A stretch of DNA of 64,000 nucleotides from JBBKWU01 sp037969035 (GCA_037969035.1 JBBKWU010000023.1:1-64000); one strand, 5' to 3'; counted from the stretch's first letter, positions 45,729 to 55,935 are shown. Notes: generated from the sequence alone by a model not told the origin. Numbers and translations: made by a program.

Positions 45729-46415
45729 TTACGCGCCGTATCCCATAGTTTGCGCTTTAAGCACAACCTGCGTTCTGTTTTTAACATCGAACTTGCGGAA
45801 TAGACTACCAACATGAAGCTTCACCGTTACGACCTGCACGCTAAGCTCTTTGGCGATATCCTTATTCGAGGCACCGCCCATCAAAAGCATAAGAACATCT
45901 GTCTCACGCGGGGTCAGGTCAACGCTGTTTGCAGCCCCGCCTTGGAACCCCTCTTGCTGCATATCGCTTAAACCACCAGCCGTGGCAGGGTTTTCACCAT
46001 AGTAAGCAGGCATAATTTGGTCGGTATTATGATCGATCGGCATAAAGATGCCGCCGCTGATGATATCTTTGATGCCTTTTACAAAGGACTTACCAGATAT
46101 CGTTTTCGGGAAGAAACCGCGCGCACCAGACTTCATCGCGACCTTAACGTCCTGTGGGCTGGCAATACCAGACAACAAAGCGACATTGACATCAGGATAA
46201 GTTTCGCACATTTTCTTAAGACCTTTAAGGCCATTCATACCGGGCATGTACATATCCAGAAGGATGATATCGGGCACAAAGCCACCTTCAACAATATCAA
46301 TAGCCTCATGCAAATCGCGCGCAAGCTTCACGCTCGCGGTTTTTTCAGTTTGCTTGATGTAGAACTCCAGTGTTTCCCTAAACAATGTATGATCATCTGC
46401 AATCAATATTTTCAT
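45729..46415 (-). CDS. NarL/FixJ-type response regulator
   Basis: A 228-residue regulator. The receiver domain has the acidic pair ILIADDHTLFRETL, the phospho-acceptor Asp in IILLDMYMPGMNG and a conserved Lys in GFFPKTISGKSFV. The LuxR-type DNA-binding domain contains LTPRETDVLMLLMGGASNKD and VTVKLHVGSLFRKFDVKNRT. No sensor kinase gene is adjacent, so it is an orphan regulator here. It converges with the MoxR operon six bases away. Confidence 0.92.
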   Translation of the reverse strand: MKILIADDHTLFRETLEFYIKQTEKTASVKLARDLHEAIDIVEGGFVPDIILLDMYMPGMNGLKGLKKMCETYPDVNVALLSGIASPQDVKVAMKSGARGFFPKTISGKSFVKGIKDIISGGIFMPIDHNTDQIMPAYYGENPATAGGLSDMQQEGFQGGAANSVDLTPRETDVLMLLMGGASNKDIAKELSVQVVTVKLHVGSLFRKFDVKNRTQVVLKAQTMGYGA

Positions 46416-46612
46416 GTTTTTTACCTTTTATATACGCAGTAATTACCATTTTTTTATATGCAACAAGGTTGTCAAACTCAATATATTATCACATCCGCAA
46501 AAATCAATTAGATCAAACGTTTATCCATACCAATTAATATAGGCTGCTTATGTGTAGGGGCAAGCATTGCAGAATGCGGTGCATTTAGCAATTATACTTA
46601 AAACGCTAATCT

Positions 46613-48682
46613 TTAGTTTAAGGCTACGTGGATGCGGGATGGCGCAAACTTCTGAATATCCTTCAGACTCAGGCGGTATATATAGGTTGCTTCCAAAACG
46701 CGCTGCACATAATTTCTGGTTTCATAGACAGGAATGGTCTCGATCCAGTTAATATAATCAATCTCATCTTCACGCGGATCACCAAATTCTTTCAACCAAC
46801 GATCAACCCGACCAGGGCCACCATTATACGCGGCAATAGCCAGCACGTATGAACCATCGTATTTGGCTAACATTTTCTCAAGATATTTGGTTCCCAGAAA
46901 AATATTATAATCAGGCCTACTCGTCAGCCAGTTTTTATCATACCCAACACCATTTTTCTGCGCGACTTCCTTTGCCGTTGCTGGCATAAGCTGCATAAGA
47001 CCGCTCGCCCCCGCATGACTTTGCGCATCCACATCAAACGCGCTTTCCTGCCGAATGATCGCATGGGTCAACGCCCATTCAATATCAACCTGCCGCATAG
47101 AAGACAGCATCGTCGGATACGCGTAATCCATCATCAATATTCCCTTGTTCAAGCCCTTCTTCGCCAGCCCAAGCGCCCTATGCCGTTGCCCCAAATCATG
47201 GGCAAGCTCCGCCGTCAGCATATATTCCTGCGGGTCTTCCGTTTTGCTTGCCAATGCTTCTAAAAACGAACCTGTTTCGCTGCGCATATTGGCATTGAAC
47301 AACATCCTCACGACCTGCACCATCTCGTTCCGTTCAAAATAAGCGCGCGTTTCTGGCATCACCAAGGGCGGCGCAGCATCGGTGATATCAGTTTGCTCTC
47401 GCTTCACACGCTCCAACGCAAGCTGTCCGTAAAACGCCGTTGAATATTGTGCCGCCACCCGAAACCATTTATCGGCAATCTCTTTTTGCCCCATGGCAAG
47501 GCTTGCCTTACCTGCCCAATACGCGCCGCGCGATTTACTAACGGGTGTGTCCGTGCGGTAATATAAGGCCTCAAAATGCTCAAACGCCTTTACGGGTTTG
47601 TCCACATGCTCAAGTGCCAACCACCCTGCCAAAAACTCTGCCTGCGCAAAGGCAAAACCTTTTTCTTGCATATGTTTTGCCACAAGCTCATAAGCGCTCG
47701 CATATTGTTTATTCTCAATAAAACGCCGCGCCAGAATATGACGCTCCGTCCACCAATCCTCGGCATTCGGTATAGTTTCAACGGGCGGTGCGGTATGCAG
47801 CATCTCTATCGCTTGGAAATCTAAATCCGCGCGCCGCCGCCAGCGCAGCCGCTCATACATAAATCCGGGGTCACGCTGTAATTCACGCGGTACTTTTTGA
47901 ACCCATGCATTGGCATTATCCGATCGTTCCGCCAGCGCAATACGCGCCTCCGTCAACTCCGCATAGCCTTTCGGCAAAAGCTGTATCAAAACACGCGCAT
48001 TGGTGTAATGCTCCGCAAATAACAGCTTGTTCCAGCGTTTCACATGCGAGGCATCATCGAGCAATCCACCATAACGCGCATAAAAATCACTTTGCCCTTG
48101 CGGCGATAACAATGTCTCGCTCCACCACTCTATGGCGACTTGTTTCATTTTTGCCATTTGACCAAGGCGGTGCAGCGCATCTAAATAAGCGCGAATACCA
48201 TCGGCTGTTTGCGGCTCATGGTTTTCAAACCATTTCACAACATCCGCGTCCGAGGCATTTTTATCAATGGCGCGTTCTACATTTCGCGCCAATGTCTTTT
48301 GTGACGGCCAGTCAGGGTTTGCCGCGATAAAGCGCGTAATGCGTGTAAAATCAACATCACCATGGTTTTTGCTATACACAAACCAGTAATAAAGCTTCGC
48401 CGCGAGCGGATCTTGCGCCTGTGCAAACTGCGCTTCTCCCCGCTTCCAATCGCCACGATTAATCGCGCGCAGGCCTTCAATCACCAATGTTTGATCTTTT
48501 CCCGACATCGGCGCGGACATATATTCCTGTGCCGAGAGAGAGCGCGCGGGCATTAAACATACGCCAATCCCTGCTGAGAGCAATACGGTTAGTATTACAT
48601 AATGTAAATATCTCTTGATAGAAATGCCACATTTCGGTAATGTGTTGCTCGAATAATAAAAAAATGACAGGGGATTTTTCAT
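46613..48682 (-). CDS. Soluble lytic murein transglycosylase (Slt70-like)
   Basis: About 690 residues. A signal segment (YVILTVLLSAGIGVC) directs it to the periplasm. The middle is a TPR-like helical superhelix. The C-terminal SLT domain has the catalytic Glu in HAIIRQESAFDVDAQSHAGA, then SGLMQLMPATAKEVAQ and AIAAYNGGPGRVDRW. The ATG at 48682 is back to back with the dapA ATG at 48683 (CATATG); the longer frame from 48757 would run into dapA. The exact start is uncertain. It cleaves peptidoglycan. Confidence 0.88.
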   Translation of the reverse strand: MKNPLSFFYYSSNTLPKCGISIKRYLHYVILTVLLSAGIGVCLMPARSLSAQEYMSAPMSGKDQTLVIEGLRAINRGDWKRGEAQFAQAQDPLAAKLYYWFVYSKNHGDVDFTRITRFIAANPDWPSQKTLARNVERAIDKNASDADVVKWFENHEPQTADGIRAYLDALHRLGQMAKMKQVAIEWWSETLLSPQGQSDFYARYGGLLDDASHVKRWNKLLFAEHYTNARVLIQLLPKGYAELTEARIALAERSDNANAWVQKVPRELQRDPGFMYERLRWRRRADLDFQAIEMLHTAPPVETIPNAEDWWTERHILARRFIENKQYASAYELVAKHMQEKGFAFAQAEFLAGWLALEHVDKPVKAFEHFEALYYRTDTPVSKSRGAYWAGKASLAMGQKEIADKWFRVAAQYSTAFYGQLALERVKREQTDITDAAPPLVMPETRAYFERNEMVQVVRMLFNANMRSETGSFLEALASKTEDPQEYMLTAELAHDLGQRHRALGLAKKGLNKGILMMDYAYPTMLSSMRQVDIEWALTHAIIRQESAFDVDAQSHAGASGLMQLMPATAKEVAQKNGVGYDKNWLTSRPDYNIFLGTKYLEKMLAKYDGSYVLAIAAYNGGPGRVDRWLKEFGDPREDEIDYINWIETIPVYETRNYVQRVLEATYIYRLSLKDIQKFAPSRIHVALN

Positions 48683-49591
48683 ATGTTTAAAGGCTCTATG
48701 ACAGCATTGGTTACGCCATTCACCGACAATATGGTTGATTGGGCCGCATTCGACCATTTAGTAGAATGGCAAATCGAACAAGGCACGCATGGTTTAGTTC
48801 TTTGTGGCACGACGGCAGAGTCTCCTACACTTACAGATGATGAGCATAAGCGCATTGTCGAACGCGGCATATCAATCGTCAAGGGAAGAATTCCAGTTAT
48901 TGTCGGAACAGGCACAAATTCAACAGCAACAACGCTCGAAAAAACGCGGCACGCGAAAAACGCGGGCGCGGATGCTGCTCTTATCGTCACGCCGTATTAC
49001 AACAAACCAACGCAAGAAGGCCTTTACGCTCATTACGCTCATGTCGCCAAAAATGCCGATATGCCGATCGTGATCTATAATATTCCGGGACGTTCTGTGG
49101 TTGATATGGATGATTTCACCATCGCACGCCTTGCCAAGCTGCCGCAAATTGTCGGCTTAAAAGATGCAACGGGCGACTTAAGCCGACCGCGCAAACTTGC
49201 TGCGATGCTTGATAAAGACTTCTGCCAGCTTTCTGGTGAAGACGGTACGATCAAAGAGTTTATGCAGCAAGGGGGCGTCGGCTGTATTTCCGTTGCCTCT
49301 AACGTGGCACCTGCCGAATGTGCGGCCTTTCATAACGCGTGGATGGCAGGCGATATGGCGACGGTTGACCGCATTGACGCACAACTCGTCGCACTTCATA
49401 GCGCGCTATTTTTTGAGAGCTCACCTGCGCCTGCGAAATATGCGCTGTCAAAACTTGGGCATTGTTCGGACGAACTTCGCATGCCCCTTCTGAAAGCTTC
49501 CGAGCCTTGCCGCGCCAACATGGATAAGGCACTTATAAAAGCGGGATTGATTTCACAGAAAGAAAGCCTCATATTACGGGCTTATGGCTAA
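48683..49591 (+). CDS. dapA: 4-hydroxy-tetrahydrodipicolinate synthase
   Basis: A 302-residue aldolase-fold enzyme that condenses pyruvate with aspartate semialdehyde in the lysine and diaminopimelate pathway. The Schiff-base lysine is K160 (IVGLKDATGD). Other motifs are LVLCGTTAESPTLTDDE, TPYYNKPTQEGLYAHY and MPIVIYNIPGR. A CAGGGGA ribosome site precedes the ATG. The end overlaps smpB by eight bases. The promoter probably lies inside the opposite slt gene. Confidence 0.95.
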   Translation: MFKGSMTALVTPFTDNMVDWAAFDHLVEWQIEQGTHGLVLCGTTAESPTLTDDEHKRIVERGISIVKGRIPVIVGTGTNSTATTLEKTRHAKNAGADAALIVTPYYNKPTQEGLYAHYAHVAKNADMPIVIYNIPGRSVVDMDDFTIARLAKLPQIVGLKDATGDLSRPRKLAAMLDKDFCQLSGEDGTIKEFMQQGGVGCISVASNVAPAECAAFHNAWMAGDMATVDRIDAQLVALHSALFFESSPAPAKYALSKLGHCSDELRMPLLKASEPCRANMDKALIKAGLISQKESLILRAYG

Positions 49592-50072
49592 AAAGAAAAA
49601 ATCAGGATTAATATCTACAAACCAGACCGTGGCTGACAATCGTCGGGCGCGGTTTGACTATCATCTTGAAGAGGTGTTTGAGGCCGGTATCGTTTTAGTC
49701 GGCACCGAAGTGAAGTCGCTACGCCATGGGCAATGTAGCTTAAACGAATCCTATGTCGGCCCGAAAGGTAACGATATCTGGCTGTTTAATTCACACATCC
49801 CCGAATATCAGCAAGCTGGAAGCCATTTACAACACGAACCCAAACGCCCACGCCTTTTGCTTTTGAAAAAACGTCAAATCAATACGTTGATTGGTGCGGT
49901 GAGCCGTGAAGGGTATTCCATCATCGCGACCAAGCTGTATTTTGATGCGCGCGGCATGGCAAAGCTTGAGATTGCCCTCGGTAAGGGTAAGAAACAGCAC
50001 GACAAGCGTGAAACCGAAAAAGCGCGTGACTGGGGCAAACAAAAAGGCCGCCTCATGCGCGAAAAGGGCTAA
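49584..50072 (+). CDS. smpB: SsrA-binding protein SmpB
   Basis: A 162-residue trans-translation factor that carries tmRNA to stalled ribosomes. Conserved segments: NRRARFDYHLEEVFEAGIVL, GTEVKSLRHGQCSLNESYV, and the basic tail GKKQHDKRETEKARDWGKQK. The genomic neighbour dapA is frequent in alphaproteobacteria. A terminator follows, shared with recA. The tmRNA gene itself is not seen in this window. Confidence 0.95.
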   Translation: MAKKKKSGLISTNQTVADNRRARFDYHLEEVFEAGIVLVGTEVKSLRHGQCSLNESYVGPKGNDIWLFNSHIPEYQQAGSHLQHEPKRPRLLLLKKRQINTLIGAVSREGYSIIATKLYFDARGMAKLEIALGKGKKQHDKRETEKARDWGKQKGRLMREKG

Positions 50073-50148
50073 GTTCCGACCTCTACTAGACTTAGGCTCT
50101 AGTTCAGGTAACCCCTCACAGTAAACCTCACCGCCGCCCTAACAACAA

Positions 50149-50180
50149 AAAGCGCGCGATCTCATTGAATCACGCGCTTT
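50149..50180. terminator. Bidirectional terminator between smpB and recA
   Basis: AAAGCGCGCGAT (50149-50160) pairs with ATCACGCGCTTT (50169-50180) with one mismatch, loop CTCATTGA, A run before and T after. It separates convergent smpB and recA. Confidence 0.85.
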
Positions 50181-50210
50181 TATAAGCGGAGTTGTCTCAG
50201 GGCAAAACAA

Positions 50211-51395
50211 CTAGCTCGCTTTTTTCGTGCCTTTTTTGTTACTAACCGTCGCGTTGTCATCGACATCAATATCCGCGTCAACATCATTGGCATTGGCTGT
50301 GTCGGCCATTGCATCTTCTGCTGCGACTTCTACAGAGTCTGGACCTGTGAGCATTGCATCGGCGAGAATTCCTGCATTTGTGCGGATTGCTTTTTCAAGT
50401 TTCTCCGCCATGGCTGGATGTTCGGCCAAATACGTTTTCGCATTTTCGCGACCTTGTCCAATACGTTCCCCATCATAGGAATACCACGCACCAGATTTTT
50501 CAACCATGTTGGCTGCAACGCCGAGATCAATCAACTCACCCGTTTTGGAAATGCCTTTGCCGTACATGATGTCAAATTCAACCTGACGGAACGGCGGTGC
50601 CATTTTGTTTTTCACAACCTTCACGCGGGTTTGGTTACCAACGATTTCGTCTTTGTCTTTGATCGCGCCAATACGGCGGATATCCATACGGACAGAGGAG
50701 TAGAATTTAAGCGCATTACCGCCCGTTGTTGTTTCAGGCGAACCAAACATCACGCCAATTTTCATGCGTATCTGGTTAATGAAGATCACAACTGTGCGTG
50801 AACGAGAGATAGAGCCTGTCAGCTTCCGCAAGGCTTGTGACATCAAACGTGCCTGAAGACCCATATGGGAGTCGCCCATTTCGCCTTCAAGCTCGGCACG
50901 TGGCACAAGTGCCGCAACAGAGTCAATCACGAGAACATCAAGCGCACCAGAACGTACGAGCGTATCAACGATCTCCAGTGCTTGCTCACCCGCGTCAGGT
51001 TGCGAGATCAAAAGATTATCAACATCAACGCCAAGCTTCTTCGCGTAAGACGGGTCAAGCGCATGTTCCGCATCAATAATGGCACATGTGCCACCTGTTT
51101 TTTGAGCCTCTGCCATAATGTGCAGCGCCAGTGTTGTTTTACCAGAGCTTTCAGGGCCGTAGATTTCAATGATCCGTCCACGCGGCACGCCGCCAATACC
51201 AAGACCAATATCAAGACCAAGAGAGCCAGTTGATATTGACTCGATGTCGTTTGGTTTATGCTCGCCGTTAAGCTGCATGATAGAACCTTTACCAAACGCG
51301 CGCTCGATCTGTTGTAGCGCGGCGTCTAATGCCTTTTTCTTATCTGAAGCACTTATCTTATCCATACTGTCCCCTTTGAGTGATGTGACTGCCAT
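50211..51395 (-). CDS. recA: Recombinase RecA
   Basis: A 394-residue recombinase. The Walker A motif is GPESSGKTTLALH, with LISQPDAGEQALEIVDTLVR, FINQIRMKIGVMFGSPETTT and the L2-proximal GGNALKFYSSVRMDIRRIGA. The C-terminal tail is acidic (DVDADIDVDDN) and ends in Lys. AAAGGGA before the ATG favours the MAVTSLKGD start. An alphaproteobacterial SOS box lies 114 bases upstream. It drives strand exchange and LexA self-cleavage. Confidence 0.97.
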   Translation of the reverse strand: MAVTSLKGDSMDKISASDKKKALDAALQQIERAFGKGSIMQLNGEHKPNDIESISTGSLGLDIGLGIGGVPRGRIIEIYGPESSGKTTLALHIMAEAQKTGGTCAIIDAEHALDPSYAKKLGVDVDNLLISQPDAGEQALEIVDTLVRSGALDVLVIDSVAALVPRAELEGEMGDSHMGLQARLMSQALRKLTGSISRSRTVVIFINQIRMKIGVMFGSPETTTGGNALKFYSSVRMDIRRIGAIKDKDEIVGNQTRVKVVKNKMAPPFRQVEFDIMYGKGISKTGELIDLGVAANMVEKSGAWYSYDGERIGQGRENAKTYLAEHPAMAEKLEKAIRTNAGILADAMLTGPDSVEVAAEDAMADTANANDVDADIDVDDNATVSNKKGTKKAS

Positions 51396-51772
51396 AATGT
51401 AATCCCTTTCTTACATAGATTGCGGTGTAATTCAATGATGCGTTGTTGTTTCGAAATAGTTATCCTGCACACAACTGTACACCATTTGTTCCTCCTGTAA
51501 AGTAAAAAGAACATAAAAAGAACACTCATCACCCTTTCTTCAGTTTGATTTCGAGATTTTTGGTGCAAAAAATAAACCAACACATTGATTTATAACAAAC
51601 TCTATCAGTTCGGTCTTTTTTATGGTGCAGGGCAAATAAAGAGATTTTTGATTGCCTGCCCGTTCCGTTCTGTTTTCTTCGTATAGTCATCATGGTGATA
51701 GATTATCACAAAAAGGAATAAAATCCTAATTTATTCCTACAGGCGAATCGCCATTAAAGCACAGAGGGTTCT
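51396..51772. other. recA upstream region (gap before cckA end)
   Basis: A 377-base AT-rich gap between recA and the 3' end of cckA, both on the minus strand. It holds the SOS box (51509-51523) and, by inference, the recA promoter. No further gene was seen. Confidence 0.6.
51509..51523 (-). promoter_or_regulatory. LexA (SOS) box of recA
   Basis: On the minus strand the sequence is GTTCTTTTTATGTTC, an exact GTTC-N7-GTTC match to the direct-repeat operator of alphaproteobacterial LexA. It lies about 114 bases upstream of the recA start, in the expected promoter area. Confidence 0.75.
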
Positions 51773-54277
51773 TTACTCTTCCAATGCTTCTTTAACCTTG
51801 GCGGCAAGCTGTTGCAGGGTGAAAGGTTTTGGCAGGAACCAGATGTTTTCGCCTAGATGTTCTTTGAGTTTTTCTTCGGTGTAACCAGAGATGAAGATGA
51901 TTTTCAGCTCGGGGCTGATTTGGCGCATACGTTGCGCGAGCGTAGGCCCGTCCATATTAGGCATAATCACATCGGTGATGAGCAAGTCTAGGTGCTTGTT
52001 TGTTTGTGCTTCGAGCACGGAGAGCGCGTCTTCGCCGTTCTCGCCTTCTAGTACCTCATAGCCTTTGTTGACCAGCGCACGCGAGCTGAACGTCCGCACG
52101 GCGGCTTCGTCCTCGACCAACATAATGCGGGCTGTGCCTGTCAAATCTTGCGTTTCATCAATGATCACTTCGACATCAGCGACATAATCTTCTTCTTCTG
52201 ATTCGGATAGGCGTTGCAGGTAAAGCGTGAAGGTCGTGCCTTTGCCGACGATGCTTTTCACATCCAGATAACCACCCGTTTGACGGATGATACCGTATAC
52301 TGTGGCAAGACCAAGCCCTGTGCCCTGCCCGACGTCTTTGGTCGTGAAGAACGGTTCAAAAATGCGATTGAGGTTTTCGGCAGTGATACCGCTGCCTGTA
52401 TCGGTCACAGCAATCGATACCCAATGGCCTGCTGGCATGTCATCGCCGCGACATTCCTTGACCTTATCATTGTCAAAGTTCGCGGTGGTAATTGTGAGTT
52501 TACCGCCGCCATCCATGGCATCACGGGCGTTCACAGCGAGGTTAATCAGCACTTGTTCCATCTGTCCGACATCGACTTTCACAAGCCCTAGGTCAGAGCC
52601 GTGTATGACTTCAAGCTCGACATTCGCGCCCAAAAGACGGCGCATCAAATGCGAAAGCTCGGTCAGGATATCGGAGAAATCCTGCACTTTAGGGCGCAAG
52701 GTTTGCTGGCGCGAGAAGGCGAGGAGCTGGCGCACGAGGTTTGCGGCGCGGTTTGAATTTTGCTTGATCTGCATAATGTCGGAGAATGACGGGTCACCTG
52801 CTTTGTGACGCAGTAAGAGCAGATCACAGAACCCTATCATCGCGGTCAGAAGGTTATTAAAGTCATGCGCAATACCACCTGCGAGCTGGCCAATGGCTTG
52901 CATTTTTTGGGATTGCACGAATTGTTCTTCGAGTTTTTTCTGCTCGGTCATGTCGGTGAAGTGAAGCACGATGTTATCGCTGCCCTCGAAACGGCGCGCA
53001 TACATCTGTACGGCGACGTTATGTTCTTGGCCGAGGAGTGAAATTTCCATCGGGGCACGCATATCTTGGCCTTTTTCAATGCGGTCAAGGGCGGCAAGAA
53101 CCGTATGGCGGTCAGATTCGTCAATAATAGACTCAAATGGCTTGCCTTCGATTTTCTCCATATCGAAACCGAGCATGTTGGCAAGCAAGGGGTTACAGTC
53201 ATCAATCGTGCCTTCGGGCCCGACCATCGCAATGCCCAGCGGGGCTTCCTCGAAAAACCGTTGAAAGCGGTCTTCGGAGGCTTGTAACGCTTGGCGCATG
53301 GCGCGCTCGGCTGTTAAATCATGCACAACGCCCCGTGTCCGCACAACACCACCGCCTTCATCCACCACAGCTTGACTGATGGAGGCTGCAAAGGTTTTGC
53401 CGCCGGTGCCCTTCATGACAACTTCGGCGATTTGCTTGGCACCGCCGCCGGCAATCACATCATACGGCGCGGTATCTTTTGGCACGTCTTGTATATAGGT
53501 GTGCAAACGCCCTTCTTTGAGGATGTTTTGAATACCATCGCCAAGCCAACGCGCCAGCGTCGCATTCACAAACACAAACCGCCCATTTTGGTCGGCAGAG
53601 AAAAAGCCCACAGGCGCATTATCGGTAAAATCAATCAGCTTCTCACGCTCTTCACGGATCGCGCGGTCACCCTCACGGCGGGAGCTAATATCATCCACGC
53701 GCCAGTGAATATAGCCCGCCCAACCCGCAACAGGCTGCGCTGTCACCTGATACCAGACATCGTCCTCATCATGGCGACCTTTTAGCTCAATCGAATCGGT
53801 TAGCCCACGATAGGCTTGGTCGGCAAGCATCCTGAAATGGTTCAGCGTTTCTTCGTCATGTTCGAATAGCTTAGAAAGCGTTTCAATCGAAGGCGCGCCA
53901 ATATTTTTGCACATGGTTTGAAATTTCTGGTTGGCGTAGATCGAGCGATCACGACCATCGGTAATAAGGCGCGCACCACGGCTACCTTCGATAACTTCGC
54001 TCAAAAGCTCCAACAAGCGGTCTTTGCGATTGCGCACGTAAAACACGCGCTGCACCACGAAGGCAATCCCCGCAGACAGCACAAACGCACACCCAGCGGC
54101 GACCATCGCTTCTTTATCAATATCCATCAACATCGCAAGCGACAAGCACAGCACAAAAGACAAGAGCAACAACAGCACCACCAACCACATGCTAAACGCT
54201 TGTGGCCTATGCATTTCCATCTCACCCGGATTGGGTTTGTGATGCTTTGTAATGAAATCTGTATGATCGGTCTTCAT
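51773..54277 (-). CDS. cckA: Hybrid histidine kinase CckA
   Basis: About 834 residues from the ATG at 54277. Two transmembrane helices (residues about 30-52 and 58-75), three PAS-like domains, then the kinase core with phospho-accepting His about 471 (AIGQLAGGIAHDFNNLLTAM). N box (INLAVNARDAMDGGGKL) and G boxes (GQGTGLGLATVYGI) follow. The C-terminal receiver domain has Asp about 769 (LLITDVIMPNMDG). CckA phosphorylates CtrA via ChpT to control the cell cycle and flagellar genes. It sits next to flhB, as in other alphaproteobacteria. Confidence 0.95.
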   Translation of the reverse strand: MKTDHTDFITKHHKPNPGEMEMHRPQAFSMWLVVLLLLLSFVLCLSLAMLMDIDKEAMVAAGCAFVLSAGIAFVVQRVFYVRNRKDRLLELLSEVIEGSRGARLITDGRDRSIYANQKFQTMCKNIGAPSIETLSKLFEHDEETLNHFRMLADQAYRGLTDSIELKGRHDEDDVWYQVTAQPVAGWAGYIHWRVDDISSRREGDRAIREEREKLIDFTDNAPVGFFSADQNGRFVFVNATLARWLGDGIQNILKEGRLHTYIQDVPKDTAPYDVIAGGGAKQIAEVVMKGTGGKTFAASISQAVVDEGGGVVRTRGVVHDLTAERAMRQALQASEDRFQRFFEEAPLGIAMVGPEGTIDDCNPLLANMLGFDMEKIEGKPFESIIDESDRHTVLAALDRIEKGQDMRAPMEISLLGQEHNVAVQMYARRFEGSDNIVLHFTDMTEQKKLEEQFVQSQKMQAIGQLAGGIAHDFNNLLTAMIGFCDLLLLRHKAGDPSFSDIMQIKQNSNRAANLVRQLLAFSRQQTLRPKVQDFSDILTELSHLMRRLLGANVELEVIHGSDLGLVKVDVGQMEQVLINLAVNARDAMDGGGKLTITTANFDNDKVKECRGDDMPAGHWVSIAVTDTGSGITAENLNRIFEPFFTTKDVGQGTGLGLATVYGIIRQTGGYLDVKSIVGKGTTFTLYLQRLSESEEEDYVADVEVIIDETQDLTGTARIMLVEDEAAVRTFSSRALVNKGYEVLEGENGEDALSVLEAQTNKHLDLLITDVIMPNMDGPTLAQRMRQISPELKIIFISGYTEEKLKEHLGENIWFLPKPFTLQQLAAKVKEALEE

Positions 54278-54334
54278 GACACCCAAGATGCCATAGTTTA
54301 ACGTGGATTTATAGCTTGTTTATCTCTGAAAGGA

Positions 54335-55870
54335 CTAAAACTTAAAACTCGGCAGCCCCGTAGAATCATTATGTTGTTCAGGCTGTTGTACATCAGCCTG
54401 ATTATCAAGACGCTCATAGATACGCGCTTTCAAACCAATTTCTCTTTCTGCGGCATCCAATTCACCGTTAATGGTATCCTCGGCACCATAAGCCGAAACA
54501 ACACCGAGCGTTTCGTCATTATGCACGGCATAAGGAGTTTGCGTGTCCAACGAACCAAATCTTGCCTGTTGTTCCTGTAAGAAATCGTGAAGCTGGCGAA
54601 GTTTTTCAGGATCATTACCAGCTAAAGACTCAACATTCATAAGGGTTTCTTTCAAATCAGCGACCCGAGCATCAAGTGTATCAAACTCATCACTCGCCGC
54701 CGAGTTGTAACGTAAATCATTAAGTGCGCCACTTTCCATTGGCGATAAAGACCGAACCCCTTGAACGCCCGATATTTCTCGCAATGCTTCTGTTTCTGGT
54801 AAACTCTGCATCTCGCCTATATGCTCACGCAAAATGATTGAGCGCTCAGCCGCTTCATCAAGGTGATCTTGAAATGTACGGCCATTATCGCCCTTGGATA
54901 TTTTAGCAAGGTCACCCATATCTATTTTATAATAATCCTCAGCATCGCCCGTCAGTCCCCCCGCCCCATAAGAAACATAAGAAAAATCAACACCAAACAC
55001 AGGAGCGCCATTTGCAAAATCCTGAAAAGAATACCCCTCTGGTGCCTCTTGATATGAAGAGATCGGATTACTTGGGTCAGCCGTTGCCTCAATGACACTG
55101 CCTGTAGCCGACGAAACAATAAAAGCATGCCCAAAATTGTTGAGGTTAGGATCATAAGAAAACGCCAAACCACTCGTATAAAAATAACTGCTTGATTCCT
55201 TAAATGACCCTTCTATAGGCGCACTCATAGGCAAGTTGGCATCTTCAATTCTTTGTAAGACAGCGCCTTCAGTAAGCGACATTGTTTCACAATCATATTC
55301 TATTATTTCCGTATCGTTCTCTATATCTTGGGCAAGATCATTGACATTCAAGGCGCGTGTTTCGGCGACACTACCTGAAAAAGGGTTGTCGATTTTACCC
55401 GCGAAATTGGCATGCCTATAGCCTCCAAGACCCTGAATATTATCCGCTTCTTCGGATACGTAACGGCTTGTTCTACGTTCCCAATCCACACGATCATCAC
55501 GACTCCAACTTTCTTTTTTTAGTAATTCCTGCATTTTCGGATCCACATCAATCCGCTTTTGCACTGCCCTTGTAATATCATCCAGTGCGCGCGTATAGGC
55601 ATCATCCTGATCAAAATCTATGTTCTGATTGTACGTCATACCATAAAAAGACGCCCGCCCTTGCAGTGGAACAAGGCCATTTTCTAAAATAGATCTAAAA
55701 TTAATAGCGCGTTCAGCATCTATATTATCAACATGATACGCACTTTTATCCGAATGCGGGCCAATCGCAATAATATCGCGATCTTCTAAAGACACACCTG
55801 TGCCAACAGACACAAATTTTGCCGATATTCCGTCTTTATTGTTTTGGTTTAAACCGTCCGCCACGCGCAC
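54335..55870 (-). CDS. Unknown protein with transglutaminase/papain-like Cys-His signature
   Basis: A 511-residue protein; GTG starts at 55870 or, better placed after AAGG, 55864. The centre holds EYDCETMSLTEGAVLQRIED (C194), then NNFGHAFIVSSATGSVIEAT with H248 and E261 or D265. The order Cys, His, acid with HAFIV...G.VIEATADPS recalls transglutaminase-like and papain-like cysteine enzymes. The other two thirds are charged and helical with no match. It has no signal peptide. It interrupts the flhB-cckA linkage, 66 bases after flhB. The catalytic claim is inference from motif spacing. Confidence 0.65.
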   Translation of the reverse strand: MRVADGLNQNNKDGISAKFVSVGTGVSLEDRDIIAIGPHSDKSAYHVDNIDAERAINFRSILENGLVPLQGRASFYGMTYNQNIDFDQDDAYTRALDDITRAVQKRIDVDPKMQELLKKESWSRDDRVDWERRTSRYVSEEADNIQGLGGYRHANFAGKIDNPFSGSVAETRALNVNDLAQDIENDTEIIEYDCETMSLTEGAVLQRIEDANLPMSAPIEGSFKESSSYFYTSGLAFSYDPNLNNFGHAFIVSSATGSVIEATADPSNPISSYQEAPEGYSFQDFANGAPVFGVDFSYVSYGAGGLTGDAEDYYKIDMGDLAKISKGDNGRTFQDHLDEAAERSIILREHIGEMQSLPETEALREISGVQGVRSLSPMESGALNDLRYNSAASDEFDTLDARVADLKETLMNVESLAGNDPEKLRQLHDFLQEQQARFGSLDTQTPYAVHNDETLGVVSAYGAEDTINGELDAAEREIGLKARIYERLDNQADVQQPEQHNDSTGLPSFKF

Positions 55871-55935
55871 ACACCTTCTTTATTTTATAAAATTATACAA
55901 AAAAAGGGTAAAAAAAAGGTAAATAGCGCGTGGAA

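Noticed and set aside
46440..46500. TTGACA with TATAAA upstream of the response regulator
   Set aside because: The spacing is about 11 bases, too short for a sigma-70 promoter.
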